In this document: one piece after another, positions 7,309 through 14,119 of the stretch | How the letters are laid out: each line of letters opens with the position of its first letter | How positions within the stretch are numbered: the stretch's first letter is position 1 | Source: Verrucomicrobia bacterium 12-59-8 | GTDB lineage: Bacteria; Verrucomicrobiota; Verrucomicrobiae; Verrucomicrobiales; Verrucomicrobiaceae | DNA: 56,074 nucleotides | Direction: 5' to 3' | NCBI GenBank assembly: GCA_002279765.1 | Contig: NCCR01000051.1 | Location: 1-56,074 of the forward strand | The notes under the pieces: model-generated | What the model saw: only the letters and a program-made list of their open reading frames with translations | Databases searched by the model: none | Told to the model about the DNA's origin: nothing | Position numbers and translations under genes: made by a program

Positions 7309-8214
7309 CTATTTTGTCTGCTCTATTACAGCCCGATGTGCGGTCTCCTGCAAAAAACGGGCGTAGCCGTCTTCGAGGCCTTTGGGCACATAAGCACTGC
7401 TCACCGCACTCTCGCCAAACAGCACCTCATACCAGACACAGGCACCGAGGTACTCACCTGCCATGTTGGCGTGATGGCCGTCCATGCTGAGTGCTATTTT
7501 GCCGCCGTTCTTGGGCTTGGCCCAGCGCCAGCCGACGTGCAAGGAGTGTGTCTGATTCGGCAATTCGGGCTGTTTGGCGGCCTTGGGATTGAAGGTGGTT
7601 TCGGTTTGATATGACCAGTTCGGATCGGTGTCTGCGAGATGGAAGGCGTCGCCGGTCGGGATGATTCGGGCATTGAATTCTGCCGCTATTTTTTCATAGG
7701 CCGCGCGCAGGCCGAGGTACATTTCCTCCTGGGACTGGGGTTCGCCCGGCTTGGTGAAGCGCGGGTCATCCTTGCGATACTCCCACGTTTCATGGACGAG
7801 GAGCTGTGCCTGTGGAGCGTGTTTGGTGATGTAGTCGCTCAACCAGCCGGCATAGGGCTGATAGGTGGCGAAGTCGTGGCTCTTGATGCTGGCCTGCTGG
7901 ATGGTGACGTAGTCCCATTTTTGCAGTTCGAGGTTTTCCTTCAAGCCACGGCCGTTGGTGTAGAAACCGGCTTTGCCCTTTGGATCGGCTTCATGCTTCT
8001 GCGCTTTTTCGGCATGTACCTGCAACGAGGCACCACCGATGACGAGGGGCTGATGAATCAGCGTGTGTCCGCCCGCCTTCGCGAGATCGCCGAGGTAATG
8101 CGTGGCGTTGGCCGAGAAGCTGTTGCCGATGGTGAGCAGCTTCACCGTTTTGGCCTCGCCCGCGAAGGACGAGACGCAAAACAGCAGCGCAGCGATCAGG
8201 GCGAACGCTTTCAT
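7309..8214 (-). CDS. Secreted SGNH/GDSL hydrolase (DUF4886-type)
   Basis: A 301-residue protein with signal peptide MKAFALIAALLFCVSSFAG, then KTVKLLTIGNSFSANATHYL, where the Ser of GNSFS is the nucleophile of SGNH esterases. The C-terminal block MDGHHANMAGEYLGACVWYE supplies the Asp-x-x-His pair. Middle motifs (WDYVTIQQASIKSHD, LLVHETWEYRKDDPRF) match DUF4886 proteins. These act as esterases on acylated glycans or other esters; the exact substrate is unknown. It lies 12 bp after the YlbF-like gene and 36 bp before the FAD oxidoreductase, within the same operon. Confidence 0.85.
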   Translation of the reverse strand: MKAFALIAALLFCVSSFAGEAKTVKLLTIGNSFSANATHYLGDLAKAGGHTLIHQPLVIGGASLQVHAEKAQKHEADPKGKAGFYTNGRGLKENLELQKWDYVTIQQASIKSHDFATYQPYAGWLSDYITKHAPQAQLLVHETWEYRKDDPRFTKPGEPQSQEEMYLGLRAAYEKIAAEFNARIIPTGDAFHLADTDPNWSYQTETTFNPKAAKQPELPNQTHSLHVGWRWAKPKNGGKIALSMDGHHANMAGEYLGACVWYEVLFGESAVSSAYVPKGLEDGYARFLQETAHRAVIEQTK

Positions 8215-8226
8215 GCAAGCCTGTGT

Positions 8227-8628
8227 TTAGTGACAGCCGCAGCCTTCGCCACAGCCTTTGGAGAACACTTCTTCTTCGGCGGGCACCTCACCGCGTTCGA
8301 GGCTTTTGCCGACGAAGCTGGTCACCACTTCGGCGATGCCGCGCAGCACGTCCTGGGCTTCGATGAAGCTCAGGATCGCGGTGTTGGCATCGCACTGGTC
8401 CTGCAGTTCGGTGAAGCGTCCGACTTCTTCTCCTGTAGGTTCTTCGCCGTTGTGCTGCTTCTGGTGCAAGGCACGGCCAAGAGTGGCCATCTCGCGATAG
8501 AGTGACACTGCCGATTCGTTGGCGAGAAAGGCTTCCGCTTTTTCGCGGGCATTTTTCACTTCGCTGTCGGCCACGAGGATTTCGCACAGTTCGACGATCT
8601 TGGATTTGATTTGGGGGGATGCGTTCAT
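8227..8628 (-). CDS. YlbF/YmcA-family protein with cysteine-rich tail
   Basis: A 133-residue helical protein with the YlbF/YmcA (Com_YlbF, PF06133) layout: SKIVELCEILVADSEVKNAR, KAEAFLANESAVSLYREMA, EEVGRFTELQDQCDANTAIL, and FIEAQDVLRGIAEVVTS. It ends in FSKGCGEGCGCH. In Bacillus, YlbF, YmcA and YaaT form an Fe-S cluster-bearing complex that steers RNase Y; Cys residues near the C-termini matter there. The short CGEGCGCH tail could ligate a metal in the same way, which is inference. It is the first gene of an otherwise secreted glycan-degradation operon, which is an odd partner. Confidence 0.75.
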   Translation of the reverse strand: MNASPQIKSKIVELCEILVADSEVKNAREKAEAFLANESAVSLYREMATLGRALHQKQHNGEEPTGEEVGRFTELQDQCDANTAILSFIEAQDVLRGIAEVVTSFVGKSLERGEVPAEEEVFSKGCGEGCGCH

Positions 8629-8693
8629 GGGGGTGCGAAATTAGGCCGGAATAGCCGATTCAAAGGGAAAAGTCGGACTATTTCACCCGTCCC

Positions 8694-9386
8694 TTAGCTG
8701 CGGCGGCGGTGCCGACGCCACAGCAAGTGCGTCGCGCCGAGAGCCAGCAAGATCAAGCGGGAAGGCTCCGGTACAATCTTGATGATTAGCGACCCGCTGC
8801 CAGAAAAATTGCTGATCTGCCACAATTGCCCATAGGGTGTGAGATCTGGCAGGTCTAGATTGCCCTCATTGAGATCTGTGTTCAGACCGGATCGCAGATT
8901 GGTTCCCGTGGAGAAGCCACCGGTGGTCAGCGTGCCTACCCAGTCGATGAGCTCCCATGAGTCGCCCCAGCCGGGAGTGTAGGTGCCAGCGAAGGTGACA
9001 GCTATGTCGCTGCTGCCGTTGAGCACGAGATTCGTCCCCACAGTGATCTTGTCGGCGGAGCCGCTGCCAAAGATCTGGAACTGGGCCACAGTGGACGCTG
9101 CGACGGGTGTGAAGACCAGCGCTGCAGAAACCGCCAGCGTGCCTGCGCCATCGCCAGCGGTGGCCGCATTGGCAGCATCCGAAGTGGTGCCGGGGCGGAT
9201 CTGGGCATTGACGCCGATCTGCAGGCTGCCGGTGATGCTGCCGCCACCGCTGATCACCGTGCTGCCAGAGAAGACATGCCCGCCTGAGATGGCCGTGGTG
9301 GTAAGCGTGGCTCCGGAATCAATCTGCACCCAGGCAGAGGTGGAGATGCTGCTGGATGCGCCCAGCGTGAGGCTGCCTTGACTCAC
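8694..9386 (-). CDS. C-terminal piece of frameshifted autotransporter-repeat PEP-CTERM protein
   Basis: This 230-codon stretch continues the gene at 9319-11286 in the next frame. Before the GTG-like start listed here the same frame already reads NTGKTTVSQGSLTLGAS, the canonical end of a strand repeat, so it is not an independent gene. The body is a low-complexity beta-strand region rich in Gly, Ser and Thr (GGHVFSGSTVISGGGSITGS), then the conserved passenger-end pattern SWELIDWVGTLTTGGF. It ends with PEP-CTERM sorting signal VPEPSRLILLALGATHLLWR followed by RHRRRS. PEP-CTERM proteins are processed by exosortase and anchored or released at the surface. Confidence 0.8.
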   Translation of the reverse strand: MSQGSLTLGASSSISTSAWVQIDSGATLTTTAISGGHVFSGSTVISGGGSITGSLQIGVNAQIRPGTTSDAANAATAGDGAGTLAVSAALVFTPVAASTVAQFQIFGSGSADKITVGTNLVLNGSSDIAVTFAGTYTPGWGDSWELIDWVGTLTTGGFSTGTNLRSGLNTDLNEGNLDLPDLTPYGQLWQISNFSGSGSLIIKIVPEPSRLILLALGATHLLWRRHRRRS

Positions 9387-11286
9387 GGTCGTCTTGCCCG
9401 TGTTTGAGGGTCAGTGTGCCGGCACCAGTCTTAGCCACCCCGCCAGCTCCGACCAGCGGCACCGAGATGGTGGTGGTGGATGCAGTGATGTTGAAGGAAC
9501 GAACCGACGCGCCCAAATTCACCTGCCCCACTCCAAACGGCCCAGAGTTCGTGACGAAGCTGTTGCTGCCGCTGGCGGTGACACCGCCATTGAGAATCAA
9601 CTCGCTGCCCAACATGCCATCGCTCGCCCCACGTGCGAGAGTGATGCTCTGACCACTAAGCGTGAGGCCACCAGCGCCGATGGTGAAACTGCTCACCCGA
9701 GCCGTGGAGCTGCCGCCTACGACAATGCCTGTGCCGGAAAAACCGGTGAAGTCAGCCGCATTTGCGGTCATTTGCCCGCCGCTGTTGACGTTGATGCCAC
9801 CGCCGCCTGAAATGCGCGCCAGACCGGTGATGGTGACCATGCCTGCATTGCTGGACCCGGAGGAAAAGCCGACGCCACCCGTCTGAGTGTAGTTCGCAAA
9901 GGTCTCATTTCGATTGCCGAGATTCAAGGTCAAGCCGCCCTCGACGGTGATTGTTGCATCATCGGAAACCTGATTGCTCTGATCCCATTTGAGGGTACCG
10001 GACGAAACGAGGATGTTCCCTCCCACCGCATTGATCCCAGAGGTTTTGCCGAGGGAGAGAGTGCCGCCATTCACTGTGGTGAGGCCGCCATAGGTGCTGG
10101 CGTCCACCCCTGCCAGCGTCAGTGTGCCAGCTCCTGTTTTGGTGAGGCCTGCAGCGCCAACGACAGCCAGATTCACAGTGGTGGTTCCGGCGGTGACATT
10201 CCAAATGCGCGTGCTGCTGCCCATGTTTACCTGGTTGACTGATCCTACAGCCTTCGCGGTTGCACTGCCGTAGCTGATTGAATTGGTGCCGCTGGCGGTG
10301 ACGTCGCCATTGAGTGCCAGCTCGTTGCCCAGGACGCCGGCCGTCGTTGGCCTGTTCAGCAAAAGGTTCTGTCCGCTCATAGTGAGCCCGCCGGCACCTA
10401 CGGTGAAACGTGTGATGACAGAGGCACTGTCGCTGGCCAGCACCAGCACATTGCCAGCCGTGGCATAACCGGTGAAATCCACGGCACCTGCAGACCACTG
10501 GCCGCTGCTGTTCAGCGTCAGCACTGTTCCTCCAGACATTGCCAGTGTGCCGCTGATTGTGACAGTACCGTAGTTGCCGCCGGAAGTGATGTGTCCGCCC
10601 GCCGTTTGCATGTAGCTGGCAAAGCTCATGCTGCGACTGGCAAAATTAATGGCTCCGCCGGCCACCGTGATTGCTGTGGTGGCGGCCACCTGGCCTCCAG
10701 TACCCTCCCACACCAACGTGCCACCGGTATTAATCTGAATGTCACCGGCCACGGCAATCGTGTCGGCACCTGTTTTGCTCAAGTACAACGCTCCGGCGCT
10801 GACGATCGTGGTGCCGGTAAGCGTATTTGAGGTGGCACCGCCCAGCCTGAGGATGCCGGCTCCATTCTTGGTCATGCCATCCGTCCCTGCCAGCGTGGAA
10901 CTGAGCGTTGCATCCACGTTCGTAGTGACAACCGGCGAGCCCGCCAAGGTCAGCGCGCTGCCGGTGAGGGTATAGCTGCCAGATCCGGCGGCTTCGAAAC
11001 GCAGCCCTGAGGCAGTGAGGGACTCGCCCAGAGTTACGGTTCCCGCAGTCCCGCTGCCCACACCAAAGATGGCGAGGTCGGGATTCGCACTGCTCCAGAC
11101 CTGATAGCCTGACGCGGTGGTATTGAACCAGCGATTGGTGTCGCTGGCATTCCATGTTCCAGCGCCGTCCTGCAGTCCGGCAGTGGTGGTGTCACCATCC
11201 CAGGTGAGATCAGCGCCACGCAATGCCGTGGCGACAAAAAACACCAGGACAGTCAGACCATGAAGTCTGTGTCTTGAAAAGGGCAC
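9319..11286 (-). CDS. Autotransporter-associated beta-strand repeat protein, N-terminal piece (frameshifted)
   Basis: The protein starts at a GTG (11286) with signal peptide MPFSRHRLHGLTVLVFFVAT, then DLTWDGDTTTAGLQDGAGTW, the typical opening of autotransporter-associated beta-strand proteins. It contains at least three PATR-like repeats with the pattern KTGAGTLTLAG...TTVNGGTLSLG (PF12951): near residues 145-170, 385-410 and 625-640. The reading frame is lost after GAGTLTLK. Deleting one A from the AAA codon (plus-strand T-run 9403-9405) restores GTLTLNTGKTTVSQG and joins the 8694-9386 reading, giving about 863 residues in total. The role is probably a cell-surface adhesin or matrix protein. 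It lies 65 bp upstream of the YlbF operon start on the same strand. Confidence 0.8.
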   Translation of the reverse strand: MPFSRHRLHGLTVLVFFVATALRGADLTWDGDTTTAGLQDGAGTWNASDTNRWFNTTASGYQVWSSANPDLAIFGVGSGTAGTVTLGESLTASGLRFEAAGSGSYTLTGSALTLAGSPVVTTNVDATLSSTLAGTDGMTKNGAGILRLGGATSNTLTGTTIVSAGALYLSKTGADTIAVAGDIQINTGGTLVWEGTGGQVAATTAITVAGGAINFASRSMSFASYMQTAGGHITSGGNYGTVTISGTLAMSGGTVLTLNSSGQWSAGAVDFTGYATAGNVLVLASDSASVITRFTVGAGGLTMSGQNLLLNRPTTAGVLGNELALNGDVTASGTNSISYGSATAKAVGSVNQVNMGSSTRIWNVTAGTTTVNLAVVGAAGLTKTGAGTLTLAGVDASTYGGLTTVNGGTLSLGKTSGINAVGGNILVSSGTLKWDQSNQVSDDATITVEGGLTLNLGNRNETFANYTQTGGVGFSSGSSNAGMVTITGLARISGGGGINVNSGGQMTANAADFTGFSGTGIVVGGSSTARVSSFTIGAGGLTLSGQSITLARGASDGMLGSELILNGGVTASGSNSFVTNSGPFGVGQVNLGASVRSFNITASTTTISVPLVGAGGVAKTGAGTLTLKHGQDDRESRQPHAGRIQQHLHLCLGAD

Positions 11287-11335
11287 GAGGATTTTTTAGG
11301 GGTGCCATTCTTCGAAGCAGAAACCGACCCAAATT

Positions 11336-11351
11336 TCAGAAAGCTTTCTGA
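11336..11351. promoter_or_regulatory. Perfect 16-bp palindrome upstream of the autotransporter-repeat gene
   Basis: TCAGAAAGCTTTCTGA is fully self-complementary. It lies 50 bp upstream of the GTG start of the autotransporter-repeat gene and 22 bp downstream of the aldolase stop. It may be an operator, or with no loop a weak terminator element. No T-run follows. Confidence 0.4.
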
Positions 11352-11372
11352 GCGCCAGCACACCAGCTCACT

Positions 11373-12086
11373 TCACCAGCTGCGGGCGATTTCGAGATTT
11401 CGACGAAAGCCTTCGCGGACGAGAGAGAGATCGGAGTCCATGGCCAACCAGGTGAAGCCGAGGGCCTTGAGCTTTTCTTTGTCATCTGCATGTCGCACCA
11501 GAATGCCACAACCTTTGTCATGATCCTTCGCGGCTTTCGCGATAGCGCTCACGCAGTCGTCGTAGGGGCGGGTTGAGTTCTGCGCCTTCAGATCGAAGGA
11601 CAGATCGGCGGGGCCGATGAAGAGTGCGTCGATGCCCTCCACGGCGGCGATTTGATCGGCATTCGCCACCGCTTCGGCGGTTTCGATCTGGGCGAGAATG
11701 ATGGGCTTGGGCATTGCGCCGTCTGGAAGACGCATGCCGTAGCCATAGGCACGCACGGTGCGCGAGACTCCGCGATGGCCCACTGGAGGATAATACGCGG
11801 CATCCACGCAGTGTCGTGCCTCCGCCACGGTGTTCACATGGGGCACCATGATGCCCTGTGCGCCCCAGTCGAGCACGCGGGCGATCAGGTCCGGATGCGG
11901 CGCACTCACGCGCACGATGGCGAGGGTGTCGCTGCCACGCAGGGCGCGCAGTTGATTCGGCAGCGCGGCTTCGGATTCGCAGCCGTGTTCGAGGTCGATC
12001 AAGACCCAGTCAAAGCCGCATTCCGCAGCCAGTTCAGTGACCGCAGGTGAGCCGATGGAGAGAAAGGTGCCGATGTGAGTTTTCAT
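11373..12086 (-). CDS. HpcH/HpaI-type class II 2-keto acid aldolase
   Basis: A 237-residue (beta/alpha)8 protein with the HpcH/HpaI aldolase pattern: FDWVLIDLEHG near residue 25-35 (base region), GAQGIMVPHVNT (phosphate or carboxylate loop), ILAQIETAEAV with the metal-binding Glu, and ALFIGPADLSFD with the metal-binding Asp. Members reversibly split 4-hydroxy-2-keto acids such as HKHD, KDR or 2-keto-3-deoxy-glucarate into pyruvate plus an aldehyde. The substrate here is open. It is last in an operon with sialidase, BASS transporter and kinase, and its start overlaps the kinase stop by 4 bp, so it probably completes catabolism of an imported acid. Confidence 0.9.
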   Translation of the reverse strand: MKTHIGTFLSIGSPAVTELAAECGFDWVLIDLEHGCESEAALPNQLRALRGSDTLAIVRVSAPHPDLIARVLDWGAQGIMVPHVNTVAEARHCVDAAYYPPVGHRGVSRTVRAYGYGMRLPDGAMPKPIILAQIETAEAVANADQIAAVEGIDALFIGPADLSFDLKAQNSTRPYDDCVSAIAKAAKDHDKGCGILVRHADDKEKLKALGFTWLAMDSDLSLVREGFRRNLEIARSW

Positions 12087-13153
12087 GGTCGAAGAATGTC
12101 GATGCTGCTGGATTTGCGCAAGCCTTGCAAGGCGAGGTACAGGCGTGAATGGGTGAAGTCGCGCAGCGACTGGCCGGAGGTGCCGGATGAGATGAGAAAG
12201 AAGCCATCGTCACGGTCAAAGTAACCCGCGCCGACGCGAATCACGGCTTTGACGATCATGTTGCGCAGCAGATGAAGCCAGAAACGGCGCAGATGTTCAG
12301 CAGGCAGAGCGCGGGTGCTTTGATAACCTTCGAAGGCCCTGCGTAGAAATACATCGTCATGAAAGCAGGCGAGGAGCGAGAGGTCGTCCATGGGATCGCC
12401 GCTGATGGCGTCGTCGAAGTCGATGAAGGCGGCTATCTGACTCTCGCTGCCGAGGATGTTCCAGAGGGCGAGGTCTTTGTGGACGAAACAGCCAGTCTCG
12501 AGCTTGAGCCAGGAGCGGTGGTTCTCGATCTCGGCGAGGATTTCATCGCTCTGTGTCTGAGTGAGGAAGCCGCGTGTGACGAGGAAGGCCAGATGTTGAT
12601 CCAGTCGAAGATGGAAGTAGTCGGCGTAAGTGGTGTGATAGCCTTTTATGGATTCATCCAAGATACCAAAACCCGGCACTGTAATCTGCTGCCACTGCGC
12701 CACAGCCGCGCCAATGCCGAAGGCGATACGTGGCACATCGAGACGGCCTTGCTTGTACCAGTGATTGAGATCTGGCGCTGAGATGCGCTCGAGCGCCTGC
12801 CAGGCGAAGGGGACACGGGAGCGCGTGGCATCGCAGGCATAGACCTGCGGAGTGGCAACGCCGGCACCACGAACACGTTCAAGCACCGCCGATTCCACGG
12901 CGAGATGACCGTCTTTCTCGGGACCGTTTTCGACACGAATGAACATCGCCCGGCCATTCACGTCGGCATTCCAGGTGAGGTGATTGCCCTGACCGACTCC
13001 CGCGCTCAGCGCCACGGCTTGCGTGTCGAACTGATCTCGCAAAGCAGCGTCAAGCTGCCGCTCGACCTCCGCATCCGCCTCGCCACGCGCCTGCGTGCCA
13101 TGAAACGCCGCAGGGCGATCGCATTTCCAGTAGTAGATGTCGTGGCGGCTCAT
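12083..13153 (-). CDS. Aminoglycoside phosphotransferase/choline kinase-like small-molecule kinase
   Basis: A 356-residue protein-kinase-like-fold enzyme. N-terminal lobe includes GVGQGNHLTWNADVNG and the putative lysine-equivalent strand MFIRVEN. The catalytic loop is FVHKDLALWNILG (HxD...N) near residue 245, and the metal-binding segment is AAFIDFDDAISGDPMDDLSL. This is the APH/ChoK superfamily; substrates include sugars, homoserine, choline and antibiotics. The ATG at 13153 is 2 bp after the transporter stop, whereas a longer open frame upstream overlaps the BASS gene and is spurious. With the transporter and aldolase, it most likely phosphorylates an imported metabolite. No resistance role is suggested by context. 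Confidence 0.78.
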   Translation of the reverse strand: MSRHDIYYWKCDRPAAFHGTQARGEADAEVERQLDAALRDQFDTQAVALSAGVGQGNHLTWNADVNGRAMFIRVENGPEKDGHLAVESAVLERVRGAGVATPQVYACDATRSRVPFAWQALERISAPDLNHWYKQGRLDVPRIAFGIGAAVAQWQQITVPGFGILDESIKGYHTTYADYFHLRLDQHLAFLVTRGFLTQTQSDEILAEIENHRSWLKLETGCFVHKDLALWNILGSESQIAAFIDFDDAISGDPMDDLSLLACFHDDVFLRRAFEGYQSTRALPAEHLRRFWLHLLRNMIVKAVIRVGAGYFDRDDGFFLISSGTSGQSLRDFTHSRLYLALQGLRKSSSIDILRP

Positions 13154-13155
13154 GG

Positions 13156-14088
13156 TCAGGCATCCGGCTTGCGGCGCTTCCACCAGGAGGCAATGAAACC
13201 ACCGACGATGTTTTGCATCACTCCGCTGAAGACCGAGGCTGCGGCAGCGAGTGGCATGGCGGAAAAATGCTCTCGTGCGAGTGCGGCTGCCATGCCGCCG
13301 TTTTGCATGCCCACCTCGATGCTGACCGTGCGGGCGATGGATTCGGGGTAACGCAGCACTTTGGGGATGCTGTAACCAACGACGAATCCAACGACATGCA
13401 GCAGGAAGGCGGCAAGGGCAAGACGGCCAAAGTTGGAGGCGATGGCCTCGGCGCTGGCGGCGACGATGCCGCCGCTCACCAGCGTGAAGGCCAACACGGC
13501 GACAGTGGGACCACAGGCTCCGATTTTGTCGGCGGTGCGTGGCAGCTTCCAGCGAATGAGCACACCGAGCACAATGGGAGCAACGGTGAGCTGCAATGCC
13601 GACAGGCATAGCCCCCAGGCATCTACTGGCACGTATTTTCCAGCCAGTGCTTGGGTCCACATGGGTGTGAAAAAGAAGGCAAGCAATGTGGATGCGATGG
13701 TGAGCACCACGGAAAGCGCCACGTTCGCCCGGGCGAGGTAGCTGATCATGTTGGATGCCATGCCGCCGGGACAACTCGCCACGAGGATGATGCCCACCGC
13801 AAGTCCGGGCTCCAGTTTCAACACGGTGGCAATCAGCCAGCCGATGAGAGGCATGACTGTGTACTGAGCGGCGAAGCCCAGAGCCACACAGCCGGGCATG
13901 CGTGCGATGGCCTTGAAGTCATCGAGGCTCAGTGTGAGCCCCATGCCTAGCATGGAGGCCGCGAGCGACCAAAAGATCCACGGCTTGTCGAACCACAGCA
14001 TGGTCTGCGGTTTGAAGAACGCGATGATCGCGAGGCTCACGAGCCACACGGGATAGAGATTGTTAAACCAGTTGAAGAAGCGGGTCAT
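13156..14088 (-). CDS. Bile acid:sodium symporter (BASS) family transporter
   Basis: A 310-residue membrane protein with about ten hydrophobic helices. Family marks are AASMLGMGLTLSLDDFKAIA near residue 45-65, the VASCPGGMASNMISYLARAN motif near 105-125 (unwound helix of the Na+ site), and SIEVGMQNGGMAAALAREHF near 260-280 (second crossover). BASS proteins cotransport Na+ with organic anions such as bile acids, pyruvate, 2-keto acids or pantoate. Because the neighbours include a 2-keto acid aldolase, an organic or sugar acid is a plausible substrate; this is inference. The ATG at 14088 is preferred to a TTG 15 bp upstream because it immediately precedes the first amphipathic segment. Confidence 0.9.
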   Translation of the reverse strand: MTRFFNWFNNLYPVWLVSLAIIAFFKPQTMLWFDKPWIFWSLAASMLGMGLTLSLDDFKAIARMPGCVALGFAAQYTVMPLIGWLIATVLKLEPGLAVGIILVASCPGGMASNMISYLARANVALSVVLTIASTLLAFFFTPMWTQALAGKYVPVDAWGLCLSALQLTVAPIVLGVLIRWKLPRTADKIGACGPTVAVLAFTLVSGGIVAASAEAIASNFGRLALAAFLLHVVGFVVGYSIPKVLRYPESIARTVSIEVGMQNGGMAAALAREHFSAMPLAAAASVFSGVMQNIVGGFIASWWKRRKPDA

Positions 14089-14119
14089 ATTTGGTGATAC
14101 CAAGACGGGGAGGGTGTGA

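Noticed and set aside
12083..13153. Antibiotic resistance kinase
   Set aside because: The APH fold is shared by many metabolic kinases, and the neighbours are transport and aldolase genes.
13154..13774. N-terminal extension of the kinase open frame up to 13774
   Set aside because: It overlaps the BASS transporter gene in another frame and reads as Arg/His-rich shadow sequence; the kinase starts at ATG 13153.
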